Under the pieces are notes generated by a model, which ran no database searches, was not told the origin of the DNA, and saw only the letters and a program-made list of their open reading frames with translations. Shown piece after piece: positions 45,259 to 54,715 of a stretch of DNA of 64,000 bases. Made by a program: the position numbers and the translations under genes. Numbering within the stretch: position 1 is the stretch's first letter; every line of letters begins with the position of its first letter. This DNA is from Oligoflexia bacterium (lineage in GTDB: Bacteria; Bdellovibrionota; Bacteriovoracia; Bacteriovoracales; Bacteriovoracaceae), in assembly GCA_024229115.1 (NCBI GenBank), contig JAAEST010000040.1, positions 124,001-188,000 of the forward strand, read 5' to 3'.

Positions 45259-47148
45259 TCAATTTATAGAATCTTTTAGAAACTCAAAAATATTTAAAGC
45301 CGTTTTCTTACTTACACTAAATTCTCTCATTAATTGATCAACACTAAATTTTTCCAACTCCTCTACTGTCTTTGTCATCTGAGATAGAATTTTCTTCTTC
45401 GTCCCAGGTCCAATATTAGGAATTTGATCAACCCAGCTAGTAATCGTTCTTTTACTTTCGGCCTTGTGGTGTAATCTTCTTGAAAAGCGATGGGCCTCGT
45501 CCCTCATTTCCACTACGATCTTCATCAAACTTTTGCACTTTTGAAGAATATAAGGATTTGATCGACCAGGGATAACCAGCCTTTCTTCTGAATGAGAAAC
45601 TTCACTTTTTCGAAAAGCATTTTTTCCAGCAATATTCTTAGCTTTAGCAATTCCAACAACAGGAATATCAATCCCCGCTTCTTCTAAGACTGTCCTAAAA
45701 ATACTTACCTGTCCTTTTCCACCATCAGCAATAAAAACATCAGGAAGGTCGCCAGACTTAATTCTTCTCTCAAGCACTTCTTTCATCATGGCAAAGTCGT
45801 TATTACCCTCTTCTCTTGTTTCAAGATGATAATGTCGATAGCGGGCCTTATCAGCTTTTCCTTCGTGAAAAACAATCTGCGCCGCCGTTGGAGAACTTCC
45901 TTGAAAGATGGCCACATCATAACATTCAAGAGTTCGTGGTCTTTCTTTCATAGAAAGAAGTTCTTTTAGTTTATTTAGTCCTACATAGACAGATTCTTCA
46001 TTGCTGATTCTTACTCGCTGTGATTCAAAGGCCTGATCTTTAGCAAGTTCTGCTATTGATTGAAGAGACTTTGTCGGCTTCATCACTTTAATATCACCAA
46101 TCGTTTTTATCGCTTCGGAAAGTAGTTTTACATTCTTATCATTGAACTGATGAACAATCGCTTTTGGTAAAGTGTCGTGCGTCTGAGAATAATATTGGAA
46201 AATATAATTGAGCAAGGAAGCTTCAATTTCATCGATACTTTCCACTGTTGGAAAATGAAAGTTCTTATGCCCTAAGAGAACACCATTTCTTACCATGTAT
46301 ATAGCAAGGTCAGTTTCAATTTCCCCTTGGTGATAAGCGAGTATATCTACATCTTGATATTTAGAATCAATCTCTGCATTCTTTTGCTTAGAGTATTCAA
46401 CAAATTCCTCTAGTATTTGAATATTATCTCGAAGGATGGCAGCTTCTTCAAAGTTCTCTACTTCAGCTGCATTTGTCATTCTCTTCGTTAAAACATCAAG
46501 GCCTTTCTTCCCCTTACCTTCAAAAAAACCGGTGGCAAGCTTTAGATCTTTCTTATAATCCCTATCATCAATTTTTCCAACACAAGGAGCACTACACTGA
46601 TGGATTTGATAGAGCAGACAAGGTTTAGTTCGTGAATTAAATTCTCTTATTGTGCAATCACGTAACTGAAATGATTTAGTTAATATGCGAATCACTTCCG
46701 AAATATTACTACCATGAACAAAAGGGCCATAGACGCTTTTTTTTGCTCCCCTTTTTACCCTTCTTTGATATTCAATTCTTGGAAATGGTTCATTGTTATT
46801 GATGAGAACATAAGGATAACTCTTATCATCCCTCATCATTATATTGTATTTCGGCGAATGTTTTTTAATTAGATTATTCTCGAGAACAAAAGCTTCAGTT
46901 TCTGTCTCTGTAAGAAGAAAATCAAAGGTGCGGATATGAGAAACAAGTATTTCTGTTTTAGGTGTTTTCGCCCCATTTTGAAAGTAGCTTGAGACTCTGC
47001 TTTTCAAGTCTTTTGCTTTACCCACATAAATAACTTTCTGATGACGATCTTTCATCAAATAGCATCCAGGCTTTCTAGGAAGGGTTTTCGCCTGTTCTAG
47101 AAGCATCTGCTGCGTTTTACCTATGCGGTCTGTCTTTACTTTATCCAC
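45259..47148 (-). CDS. uvrC: Excinuclease ABC subunit C
   Basis: Nucleotide-excision repair endonuclease making both cuts around a lesion. 629 residues: GIY-YIG domain (PGCYLMKDRHQKVIYVGKAKDLKSR, about 27-51), Cys-rich region (KPCLLYQIHQCSAPCVG, about 165), UVR motif near 215-245, and an RNase H-like nuclease with DVAIFQG, ADGGKGQV and RDEAHRF, plus helix-hairpin-helix tail (IPNIGPGTKKKIL, about 574-586). The first nuclease motif reads YDVAIF where many family members have FDISH, but the acidic residue is kept. Confidence 0.97.
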   Translation of the reverse strand: MDKVKTDRIGKTQQMLLEQAKTLPRKPGCYLMKDRHQKVIYVGKAKDLKSRVSSYFQNGAKTPKTEILVSHIRTFDFLLTETETEAFVLENNLIKKHSPKYNIMMRDDKSYPYVLINNNEPFPRIEYQRRVKRGAKKSVYGPFVHGSNISEVIRILTKSFQLRDCTIREFNSRTKPCLLYQIHQCSAPCVGKIDDRDYKKDLKLATGFFEGKGKKGLDVLTKRMTNAAEVENFEEAAILRDNIQILEEFVEYSKQKNAEIDSKYQDVDILAYHQGEIETDLAIYMVRNGVLLGHKNFHFPTVESIDEIEASLLNYIFQYYSQTHDTLPKAIVHQFNDKNVKLLSEAIKTIGDIKVMKPTKSLQSIAELAKDQAFESQRVRISNEESVYVGLNKLKELLSMKERPRTLECYDVAIFQGSSPTAAQIVFHEGKADKARYRHYHLETREEGNNDFAMMKEVLERRIKSGDLPDVFIADGGKGQVSIFRTVLEEAGIDIPVVGIAKAKNIAGKNAFRKSEVSHSEERLVIPGRSNPYILQKCKSLMKIVVEMRDEAHRFSRRLHHKAESKRTITSWVDQIPNIGPGTKKKILSQMTKTVEELEKFSVDQLMREFSVSKKTALNIFEFLKDSIN

Positions 47149-47203
47149 TGAGTCTTTTACCTTTTAGCCTTGTTTTTAATATCCCACCAAATGAAGGAAT
47201 ATC

Positions 47204-47623
47204 ATGTCAAAAATCGGTGTAGGCAAGGAAGTTTTATCCTATTGTAATAAATGTAAGTTAACTTTAGCACATATTATTGTGACGATGAAAACTGTGTCTA
47301 CTATTGGAAAAGTAGAATGTAAGACATGTAAAGCAACTCACGCTTACAAGGATCCTTCAGCTGTTAAAGCAACAAAAACAAAAACTGGTGGCCTCAAAAG
47401 AAAAGCTAGCAAAAAAACTGAGTCTATCTCTGACATGTGGCTAGAACTCGTTTCAAAAGCAACTTCTCAATCTCAAAAATACAGCCCTCGTACTGAATTC
47501 AAGCAAGGTGACGTTATTGATCACCCTAAGTTTGGTCCTGGTTTCATTGATAAGCTTATCGACAACGATAAGATTCAGGTGATTTTTAGACACGAAATCA
47601 AAACTCTGATCCACAATAAATAG
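47204..47623 (+). CDS. Zinc-ribbon plus SH3-like small protein
   Basis: 139 residues. Two CxxC pairs (CNKC about 14, CKTC about 45) at the N-terminus, a Lys/Ser-rich linker, then a C-terminal strand set with FKQGDVIDHPKFGPGFIDK and KIQVIFRHEIKTLIH, resembling the basic SH3-like domain of CarD-type or TraR-type regulators. Similar small proteins occur in other predatory or myxobacterial lineages as I remember, but the match is not certain. Divergent from uvrC. Confidence 0.75.
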   Translation: MSKIGVGKEVLSYCNKCKLTLAHIIVTMKTVSTIGKVECKTCKATHAYKDPSAVKATKTKTGGLKRKASKKTESISDMWLELVSKATSQSQKYSPRTEFKQGDVIDHPKFGPGFIDKLIDNDKIQVIFRHEIKTLIHNK

Positions 47624-47683
47624 TAGTTCGCGAAATTTAAAAATGTTCCAAGAAGGCTTGTTCTTTTTAAGGACTAGATTTGT

Positions 47684-47771
47684 GGGAATTTATAGGAAGC
47701 GAAGGGTGACACGAAAGGAATTTACATCAAGTAAATGACTGAGGGGAACTCAAGCTGACACCTAAATTCCC
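47684..47771. other. Structured intergenic segment with competing stems
   Basis: GGGAATTTA (47684-47692) is complementary to TAAATTCCC (47763-47771), closing an 88-base region. Inside, GGGTG can pair with CACCT, and ATTTAC-ATCAA-GTAAAT forms a small hairpin. A separate GGGGAA/TTCCCC pairing would compete with the outer stem. It lies between two convergent 3' ends. Either a 3'-UTR/terminator structure or a small RNA. No T-run is present. Confidence 0.4.
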
Positions 47772-47783
47772 CAAAGATTGTTC

Positions 47784-49451
47784 TTAAAAACCGAAACCGC
47801 CGTATCCGCCGATCGAGAATTGGAGCCCCAAGTTCCCAGCCGCATATGGAGTACCACCAAAGTATCCACCGTAGCCGGCTCCACCCATTCCGTATCCAGC
47901 AGCTTGTTGTGAACCGTAACCGTAGTTGGCTCCCGCTTGCTGATAGTTATTGAAGAGTGCTTGTGCTCCTGCTTGTGCAGTTGCGTAGTTACCTTGTCCT
48001 CTATAGTTTGCGTAAGCATTACCAGCTTGTGCTCTATATTGGGCTTCCATCCACTGATTTTGTTGCTGTTGCCAGAAGTTTCCTCCGCCCCAGCCACCAG
48101 TGTTACCCCAGTAACCGCCACCGGCTCCTCCACCTGGTCCGAATCCACCACCGCCAGGTCCATAGAAGCCACCGCCTCCACCTGGTCCGTAGAAGCCTCC
48201 GCCTCCACCTGGTCCGAATCCACCGCCAACACCGATACCGATGCCACCGTTATACATACCTGGTCCACCGAACATTCCACCTGGAACTCCACCGGCAAAC
48301 CCGCCCGGGTAGAATCCGCCACCCATTCCAGGGGCACCGAAACCACCGCCGAAGCCACCTGGGTAACCACCCATTCCTCCGCCGATTCCAAGGTTAATTC
48401 CGAAACCACCGCCTAGGCCTCCGCCACCCATTCCTGGGTAACCGCCCATGCCAAATCCTCCGCCCATTCCAGGACAAGGAGCTGCAAAACACATCATTCC
48501 TCCGGCACCAGGGAATCCCATATTAATTCCTCCACCGAGACCGAATCCGCCACCCATACCAGGGTAACCGCCCATTCCGAATCCGCCACCCATTCCAGGA
48601 TAGCCCATTCCGAACCCGCCACCCATTCCTGGATAACCCATTCCAAAACCACCACCCATTCCTGGGTAACCGCCCATTCCGCCACCGATTCCAACGTTGA
48701 AACCGATACCGCCACCCATTCCAGGATAGCCTCCACCCATGAGCCCAGCACCAAGACCAAGACCTAATCCAAGACCTAGTCCACCAAGACCACCGATGTT
48801 ACCGTAGAATCCGCCACCCATTCCTGGGCCACCGAAACCACCGCCATACATTCCACCACCGTAACCAGGGTATGGACCCATCATTCCGGCCATGAATCCT
48901 GGTGAGTAACCTGCACCCATCCAAGGATTTCCAAATCCACCATATCCGTTACCACCGAATCCACCGAAACCAGCATAGCCACCGTAACCATTACCGTTAC
49001 ATGTGTTCATAAGGTTTTCTGCTTGATCAGGAAGAATCGGATTTGATCCTCTTGTAATATTGTAATCTAAATAAGAATTGAATCTTGAAGTACACGCTGC
49101 ATGTCCAGCCTCGTAAGCTCCGGCCCAAGCTTTCTGAGATTTATGCTGATATCTAGCGGCGATATAAGTTGAACCAACTAAGGCAAGTGGAGCGGCTACA
49201 GCACTAAGAGCATCAACCCATGGGTTACTCTCCTCTTGTCCGTAGAACATACAATCAATACAGTCTGCATCACTCGCAATTTCTGCTTGAAGACAATAAC
49301 GATATTCTCTTTCAAACCTATTAGGATTGATTTCGCTACAATCATCAAATCTTCCTGCGTGGGCAAGCTCGACTTGTGCAAAAGTTAGTGCCAATAAGAA
49401 GCTAAATATTGCTTCTCTTGTTACGAATTTTTTGGCCTTTGTTAAATTCAT
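47784..49451 (-). CDS. Glycine-rich repetitive secreted protein
   Basis: 555 residues from ATG 49449-49451, chosen over an upstream ATG because GGAG lies 6 bases before it. Signal peptide (about 1-32, ending AHA), a Cys-containing N-terminal domain (FDDCSEINP, DADCIDCMFYG), a membrane-active stretch (ALSAVAAPLALVGSTYIAA), then about 320 residues of Gly-rich repeats of the GGYPGMGGGFGMG kind, a Gln/Asn/Ala region and a final LGLQFSIGGYGGFGF. Possibly cell-surface, fibrous or adhesive. The DNA is far more GC-rich than its neighbours because of Gly/Pro codons. Confidence 0.85.
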   Translation of the reverse strand: MNLTKAKKFVTREAIFSFLLALTFAQVELAHAGRFDDCSEINPNRFEREYRYCLQAEIASDADCIDCMFYGQEESNPWVDALSAVAAPLALVGSTYIAARYQHKSQKAWAGAYEAGHAACTSRFNSYLDYNITRGSNPILPDQAENLMNTCNGNGYGGYAGFGGFGGNGYGGFGNPWMGAGYSPGFMAGMMGPYPGYGGGMYGGGFGGPGMGGGFYGNIGGLGGLGLGLGLGLGAGLMGGGYPGMGGGIGFNVGIGGGMGGYPGMGGGFGMGYPGMGGGFGMGYPGMGGGFGMGGYPGMGGGFGLGGGINMGFPGAGGMMCFAAPCPGMGGGFGMGGYPGMGGGGLGGGFGINLGIGGGMGGYPGGFGGGFGAPGMGGGFYPGGFAGGVPGGMFGGPGMYNGGIGIGVGGGFGPGGGGGFYGPGGGGGFYGPGGGGFGPGGGAGGGYWGNTGGWGGGNFWQQQQNQWMEAQYRAQAGNAYANYRGQGNYATAQAGAQALFNNYQQAGANYGYGSQQAAGYGMGGAGYGGYFGGTPYAAGNLGLQFSIGGYGGFGF

Positions 49452-49484
49452 TGCGTTCTCCAAATTGCAAATTTGTCTCTTCAA

Positions 49485-49509
49485 CCGATTATCTCATTCG
49501 ACTAATCGG
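49485..49509. promoter_or_regulatory. Inverted repeat in the Gly-rich gene 5' region
   Basis: CCGATTA-N11-TAATCGG, perfect 7-bp arms, 34 bases before the Gly-rich start. Could be a dimer operator or a 5'-UTR hairpin. It lies in the divergent gap to the 49575 gene. Confidence 0.4.
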
Positions 49510-49574
49510 TGAATTTATTAAAAAACTTTACCTTATGGCTTTACATAATCGTAACTATCTGAGATTACAGGGAA

Positions 49575-50153
49575 ATGACAGGAAAACTAATATTTGAGTG
49601 GTCTTTACTGGTTTTAGGCATCGTCGCTCTAGTCTACGCCATGATCGTAATTAAAGAAGAAAAGAAGTCTTTTCTAGAAAATGCCATCACTATAAAGATA
49701 GGACCTTTTTCTTTTTCAATCCCTTCTTGGTGGGGTGCCACTGAATCTAATGACAATTTTCAAAAGTATGAAAGAACAGACACTCGTTATGAATGGTTCT
49801 GCGAATATCACTATAATGAAACGGGAAAAAATAAACGCTCAATTGAACAGCATATTGGTGACATCTTAGAAGAAAAGAAAATTGAGTTTGATCAAGATGG
49901 TGTGATCATTGCAAATCCTGTTAGTTTTCGAAAAGTAAAAATGTTTGAGCATCACCCAGAAATAAAGTTTGCAAGAGTTGAAGGGACAGCAACTCAAGCA
50001 GGAATTACTCGTATATACTTTGACTGTTTTCTTCTTCACCCTAACGAAAATGAGGATGATGATAGTTATCTCTTAGCTTTTAGTTGGAGTAGTGTTCTTA
50101 ACGGTGCGGTTGAAGGTCCCTACTTTGAAGAAAGTCTTTACTCAATTCGATAA
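49575..50153 (+). CDS. Unknown membrane-anchored protein
   Basis: 192 residues. One N-terminal membrane helix (about 5-24, FEWSLLVLGIVALVYAMIV), then a soluble domain with IGPFSFSIPSWWG, FDQDGVIIANPVSF and a C-terminal FDCFLLHPNE. It resembles small envelope proteins with a single anchor, but no family is recognised. A hairpin terminator follows. Confidence 0.65.
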   Translation: MTGKLIFEWSLLVLGIVALVYAMIVIKEEKKSFLENAITIKIGPFSFSIPSWWGATESNDNFQKYERTDTRYEWFCEYHYNETGKNKRSIEQHIGDILEEKKIEFDQDGVIIANPVSFRKVKMFEHHPEIKFARVEGTATQAGITRIYFDCFLLHPNENEDDDSYLLAFSWSSVLNGAVEGPYFEESLYSIR

Positions 50154-50173
50154 ATTTTTATGAAATAAAAATA

Positions 50174-50199
50174 TTAAAGGCTCCAATCGGAGCCTTTAA
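50174..50199. terminator. Bidirectional hairpin terminator
   Basis: TTAAAGGCTCC-AATC-GGAGCCTTTAA between two convergent genes, perfect 11-bp stem. T-rich sequence follows on both sides. Confidence 0.8.
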
Positions 50200-50223
50200 C
50201 TTATAATCAATTTAGTTTTTCTT

Positions 50224-50670
50224 TTAATTCTTTTTGGTACTAAAAGCACGGATCTTTGAAACTAAGAACTCAGAGATTTCTTCATCAGTTCCAAAAACAT
50301 CTTCGATTAAATCACAATCCATTAAGAACTTTGTGATTCTATTACTTGATTGGTGAAGTGACTCTACTAAGTAAAGACCACCGATATTTTCACCAGAGAA
50401 AGACTTGATAATTTCTTTTCTTGCGTGGTTGAACATTTCTGATTCAGTCACATCTTCAGGAAGATTATCAACTCCCATTTTTTCTTCAACTTCTTCAATC
50501 GCTTGGTCTCTGATATCTTCATCAGTCGCAAAGCTAACGCCAAACTCCGTGGCCATTGCATCAACCAACTTCTCACGATTTGTAATATCAAACTCAATAA
50601 GACTACTCTCATTTAGAAGATTGATCGTGTAGTTGGCCAGTGTGCGCAACGTTTCAAAATCTGTTCTCAT
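50224..50670 (-). CDS. DUF507-like small protein
   Basis: 148 residues from the ATG at 50668-50670, which has GAGG 8 bases upstream; an ATG two codons earlier is too close to the site. The protein is acidic and helical, with LNESSLIEFDITNREKLVDAMATEF, a pattern I connect loosely with DUF507. No enzyme motif. Single gene between murJ and a bidirectional terminator. Confidence 0.5.
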   Translation of the reverse strand: MRTDFETLRTLANYTINLLNESSLIEFDITNREKLVDAMATEFGVSFATDEDIRDQAIEEVEEKMGVDNLPEDVTESEMFNHARKEIIKSFSGENIGGLYLVESLHQSSNRITKFLMDCDLIEDVFGTDEEISEFLVSKIRAFSTKKN

Positions 50671-50773
50671 GAACATGTCCTCAATTTAAAGACCCCATGG
50701 GTCATATTAGTTTCTATTTTAGTCTACCTTCTAACTCAAACTCACACAAGAAAGTTCTTGATTTTTTGAATAT

Positions 50774-52366
50774 TTATTTTCTTCGTAAAATTTTCTTTAA
50801 AATCTTTCCTTCTCCCAATAGGACCAGCGTCAGTCCATACCCAAGAGCACCACTAATACCAGAGGCACAAAACGCGGTTGCACGGGTGAAAAAGTCTGAA
50901 TCAATCTGATAAAAATTTGTTTTAACTCCCCATGCCAAAGCAAAACATACTGCCCCTGCAATAAGGATTTTAAAAATTCTTATATCCCATAGTTCTGTAA
51001 ACTTAACATTGAGAAGACGACTCAAAAATCCCCACTGAATAGTAGAATTTAAAACCATTGAAAGGCTTGTTCCCAAAGCAAGAACAACAAAACCATATTT
51101 AGGAGTGAGTGCTAAACAAAAAATTATATTCAAAGCAATACAAGCTGTAGATATAAAGACTGGAATCTTCGGTCGATCAAGGGCGAAGAATGTAGGAGAC
51201 CACAATTTATACCATCCATAGAAAGGCAGCCCAATAAGATAAAACTTTAGGGCCAAGGCCGTTTGAATTGTATCCTCCCTATCAAAAGCTCCCCTCTCAA
51301 AAACGATCTGAACTGACTCATCTCCCAAAACATAGAGAAGCACTGTTGCTGGAATAATAGTGAAGAAGCTCATGAGAAAACTATGCTTAAGAATATCTAA
51401 GGCCTCGCCCTTTAGCCCTTGTTTCCATGAGTCACTAAAGTGAACAAGGTTACTTCCTGCAATACTGACAGAGAGAATTCCTACCGGAAATTGAAAAAGT
51501 CTAAAAGCATAGCTTAACCAACTAACAGCTCCAATGACTGTTCCGGTGGCAAGGATTGTCGTCACTAAGACATTGATCTGAGTAGCGGCAATTCCAATCG
51601 TTCCGATACCTATTCTTTTAAAGATTCTTGAAATATCTGGGTTCTTAAAACTCGTCAGCGCTTTAGGAAAATATCCTTTCTTGATAAGCAGTGGAATTTG
51701 AATGGCCATTTGAGCAAGTCCACCAGCAACAACACCAATCCCCAGAGAGAGAACTTCGTGCATCCCCCTTTCATTAAGCCAAGGAGGAAGAAGAATCATA
51801 CAGGCAATCATAAGAACATTAAAAAATGCTGGTGCAAAACTTGGGACAAAGAAAACTTTAAGAGTATTGAGAACACCCATAAAAAGTGCAGCTAAAGAAA
51901 TGAGCACTAAGAAGGGAGACATGATTTGAACAAGAATTTTCGTCAGTTCAAACCTTTGAGGATCATTAGTGAATTGCTCATTGGTAAAAAGATGAACAAT
52001 TTCTCCAGCAAAAATAATGATGAGAATACTACAAAGACCAGTCACAATCGAAAGAAAGACGGCCATCGTTCCCATGAGCTTCTTCGCCTGCTCAGGATCT
52101 TTTTGATTAACCTCGGTAAAGATAGGTACGAATGCAGAAGAGAAAGATCCTTCTGCAAAGAGGTCTCTAAGGAGATTCGGAACACGATAGGCAACGGCAA
52201 AAGCATCAGTGACTCCACTTGCTCCAAACATAGCGGCCATCACCTGCTCTCTGACGAGTCCAAGAATACGACTACTGAATGTCGCCAAGGCCATCTTTAT
52301 TGTAGAAAAAATCAAAGACTTCTTCTGCTTTGTGCCATTCCCTTGGCTATTTTGCGATGCTTCCAA
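50774..52366 (-). CDS. murJ: Lipid II flippase MurJ
   Basis: Flips lipid II across the inner membrane for peptidoglycan synthesis. 530 residues, about 14 membrane helices, with the family N-terminus TFSSRILGLVREQVMAAMFGA (split across helix 1), FSSAFVPIF, and SWLSYAFRLFQFPVGILSVSIA (about 275-297). Normal length. An intergenic gap to hppA of about 140 bases carries both promoters. Confidence 0.95.
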   Translation of the reverse strand: MEASQNSQGNGTKQKKSLIFSTIKMALATFSSRILGLVREQVMAAMFGASGVTDAFAVAYRVPNLLRDLFAEGSFSSAFVPIFTEVNQKDPEQAKKLMGTMAVFLSIVTGLCSILIIIFAGEIVHLFTNEQFTNDPQRFELTKILVQIMSPFLVLISLAALFMGVLNTLKVFFVPSFAPAFFNVLMIACMILLPPWLNERGMHEVLSLGIGVVAGGLAQMAIQIPLLIKKGYFPKALTSFKNPDISRIFKRIGIGTIGIAATQINVLVTTILATGTVIGAVSWLSYAFRLFQFPVGILSVSIAGSNLVHFSDSWKQGLKGEALDILKHSFLMSFFTIIPATVLLYVLGDESVQIVFERGAFDREDTIQTALALKFYLIGLPFYGWYKLWSPTFFALDRPKIPVFISTACIALNIIFCLALTPKYGFVVLALGTSLSMVLNSTIQWGFLSRLLNVKFTELWDIRIFKILIAGAVCFALAWGVKTNFYQIDSDFFTRATAFCASGISGALGYGLTLVLLGEGKILKKILRRK

Positions 52367-52506
52367 GTCACTTTTCCGTTTATTAAAGTTTTACGCTTCC
52401 TATAGCTTATGATAAAAATTGTCAGCTATTATAAAGTTTATTTTAATTCAGCATTTAGCAGAAGAAAAATATTTATTAACACTTTCATAGAAAGGAGTAG
52501 TTTCTA

Positions 52507-54522
52507 ATGGACACAACTAGCTTTCTGGCAACTTCACCATTTGTAGGTCTTGCCGGATTTATCTTTGCTATCCTTACGTACGCCTGGGTTGTTAAACAAC
52601 CAGCAGGTAATGCGAAAATGACTGGGATCGCGTCACTTATCGAATCAGGATCAATGACATTCCTTAAGAAAGAATACAGTATTCTTGTTCTTTTCTTAGG
52701 TATCGTTTGTGCTCTTCTTTGGAGCCGTCTTGGTATGAACACAGCTGTTTGCTACATCGTTGGTGCTTTCGCTTCAATGCTTTGTGGTTTCATCGGAATG
52801 AAAGCAGCAACTAAAGCTAACGTGAGAACAGCTGAAGCTGCAGCTCAAAGCGGACAAGGTAAAGCTCTTTCAGTAGCTTTTTACGGTGGTTCTGTAATGG
52901 GTATGGCAGTTGCTTCTGTTGGTCTAATGGGAGTTGCTCTTCTTTATAAATGGATCTCAGGTTCTAACCCTAACATTGAAGCTCTAAACGGTTTTGCAAT
53001 GGGTGCCTCTTCTATCGCTCTTTTCGCAAGAGTTGGTGGTGGTATCTATACTAAAGCTGCTGACGTTGGTGCTGACCTTGTTGGTAAAGTTGAAGCTGGT
53101 ATTCCAGAAGACGATCCAAGAAACCCTGCAACTATTGCTGATAACGTTGGAGACAACGTTGGTGATACTGCTGGTATGGGTGCTGATATCTTCGAATCAT
53201 ATGTTGGTTCAGTAATCGCGACTATGTTCATCGGTTCTACATTAGCTGGTGGTTCTAGTGCAGTTTACCTTCCTCTTATTGTTGTAACTATTGGTTTAAT
53301 TGCATCAGTAATCGGAATTCTTTCAATGAACGTTCTAAAAGGATCTGATCCAGCTTGGGCACTAAGACTTGCTCCAGTTGTTGGTCTTGCTGGTCTTTTT
53401 GGTGGTTCATACTTTGCTGTTAAAGCATCGAACTTTTCTGAAGGTCTTTTCGTAGCAGGTTCTCCAGCAATGGGTCCTTTCTACGCAATGGTACTTGGTT
53501 CACTAGTAGGTCTATTCATTGGTCTTGCTACTGAATACTATACAGCTGGTGAATTCTCTCCAGTTAAAAAAGTAGCTGAAGCTGGTAAAACAGGTCCTGC
53601 TACAAACATCATCGCAGGTCTTTCTGTTGGTATGTACTCTTGTATTCCAGCAATCATCCTTATCTGTGCTGGTATCTTCTTCGCTAACAAATTTGCTGGT
53701 CTCTACGGAATCGGTATTGCTGCTGTAGGTATGCTTGCAACTGTTGGTGTAACAATGACTGTAGATGCTTACGGGCCTATCTCTGATAATGCTGGTGGTA
53801 TCGCTGAAATGTCTGAGCTTGGACCAGAAGTTAGATCAATCACTGACGGTCTTGATTCAATCGGAAACACAACAGCTGCTGTTGGTAAAGGTTTCGCAAT
53901 TGGTTCTGCTGCTCTTACTGCTCTTGCAATGTTCTCTGCTTACTCAACAGCAGTTGGACTTGAGACAATTAACATCATGACTCCTCAAGTTGTTATCGGA
54001 CTATTCATCGGTGGTGTACTTCCATTCTATGTTGGTGCAAACACTATGAGCTCAGTTGGTTCTGCAGCTCAGAAGATGGTTGAAGAAGTTCGTCGTCAAT
54101 TTAGAGAAATTCCAGGAATTATGGAAGGTAAAGGTAAACCTGACACTGAAAGATGTGTTGAGATTGCTACAAACGCTTCACTAAAAGAAATGATCGCTCC
54201 AGGACTTGTTGCTGTACTAGCTCCAGTTCTTACAGGATTCCTTCTTGGTAAAGAAGCTCTAGGTGGTATGCTTGCTGGTGCTACAGTTACTGGTGTTCTT
54301 CTTGCACTTTTCATGGCTAACGCTGGTGGTGCTTGGGATAACGCTAAGAAAGCTATCGAGCAAGGTCACGTTGAAGGTGAGAAAAAAGGTGGGGAAGCTC
54401 ACAAAGCAGCCGTTACTGGTGATACAGTTGGTGACCCATTCAAAGATACTTCAGGTCCAGCGATGAACATTCTAGTTAAGCTAATGAGTATTGTAGCGTT
54501 GGTAATTGCGCCTTTACTATAG
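52507..54522 (+). CDS. hppA: Membrane-bound ion-pumping pyrophosphatase, K+-dependent type
   Basis: Hydrolyses pyrophosphate to pump H+ or Na+. 671 residues, about 16 helices. Substrate site: [35 protein letters not shown] (spans the DxxxxxxK..E and DDPR motifs, about 190-222). [16 protein letters not shown] near 455-470 has Ala where K+-independent enzymes have Lys, so this is a K+-dependent enzyme; some of these pump Na+. AAGGAG precedes the ATG. The last eight codons (ALVIAPLL) use rarer codons than the rest, and the same eight residues recur 113 bases downstream. Confidence 0.95.
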   Translation: MDTTSFLATSPFVGLAGFIFAILTYAWVVKQPAGNAKMTGIASLIESGSMTFLKKEYSILVLFLGIVCALLWSRLGMNTAVCYIVGAFASMLCGFIGMKAATKANVRTAEAAAQSGQGKALSVAFYGGSVMGMAVASVGLMGVALLYKWISGSNPNIEALNGFAMGASSIALFARVGGGIYTKAADVGADLVGKVEAGIPEDDPRNPATIADNVGDNVGDTAGMGADIFESYVGSVIATMFIGSTLAGGSSAVYLPLIVVTIGLIASVIGILSMNVLKGSDPAWALRLAPVVGLAGLFGGSYFAVKASNFSEGLFVAGSPAMGPFYAMVLGSLVGLFIGLATEYYTAGEFSPVKKVAEAGKTGPATNIIAGLSVGMYSCIPAIILICAGIFFANKFAGLYGIGIAAVGMLATVGVTMTVDAYGPISDNAGGIAEMSELGPEVRSITDGLDSIGNTTAAVGKGFAIGSAALTALAMFSAYSTAVGLETINIMTPQVVIGLFIGGVLPFYVGANTMSSVGSAAQKMVEEVRRQFREIPGIMEGKGKPDTERCVEIATNASLKEMIAPGLVAVLAPVLTGFLLGKEALGGMLAGATVTGVLLALFMANAGGAWDNAKKAIEQGHVEGEKKGGEAHKAAVTGDTVGDPFKDTSGPAMNILVKLMSIVALVIAPLL

Positions 54523-54660
54523 TCCGCCCACGCATTGCAGGCACTAACGTTTCTGCAACTGCATGACGGTAAAGCGGCGATCAAATAACTACGTTCTTTG
54601 TTCTCGCCGCACTAGTTATCGCTCCACTTCTATAATCTTAAAAGATATTAGATTTTATAT
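54523..54660 (+). pseudogene. Orphan hppA C-terminal fragment after a roughly 85-base intervening segment
   Basis: Between the hppA stop and the terminator lies DNA ending in a second reading of ALVIAPLL-stop (54609-54635) in another frame, preceded by TTFFVLA. The codons differ at most positions from the live end but match the codon style of the hppA body. Looks like the original 3' end displaced by an insertion, or a leftover of a duplicated gene. GCATTGCAG / CTGCAACTGC in the segment form an imperfect hairpin. Confidence 0.5.
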
Positions 54661-54690
54661 AAAGGCCTCCATTTGGGGGCCTTTTTTTTT
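54661..54690 (+). terminator. Rho-independent terminator after hppA
   Basis: AAAGGCCTCC-ATTT-GGGGGCCTTT with one G-T pair, followed by TTTTTTT. It ends the hppA transcript 26 bases before the protease gene. Confidence 0.85.
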
Positions 54691-54715
54691 ACTCAATAAG
54701 TAGTATGTTTCTCCT

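Noticed and set aside
47762-48409. 215-residue minus-strand ORF and the plus-strand ORFs around 47937-48416
   Set aside because: They share the DNA of the Gly-rich gene in other frames. The repetitive Gly/Pro codons leave several frames open; composition is skewed to Val/Glu/Ser or Arg/His and there is no start signal.
48500-48720. Short repeats in the Gly-rich gene as a CRISPR-like array
   Set aside because: The repeats encode in-frame GGYPGMGGG units without unique spacers of constant length, so this is a coding repeat.
54523-54600. Integron attC-like site in the segment after hppA
   Set aside because: The hairpin is imperfect and neither the RYYYAAC nor the GTTRRRY core is present, so an attC call is not supported.
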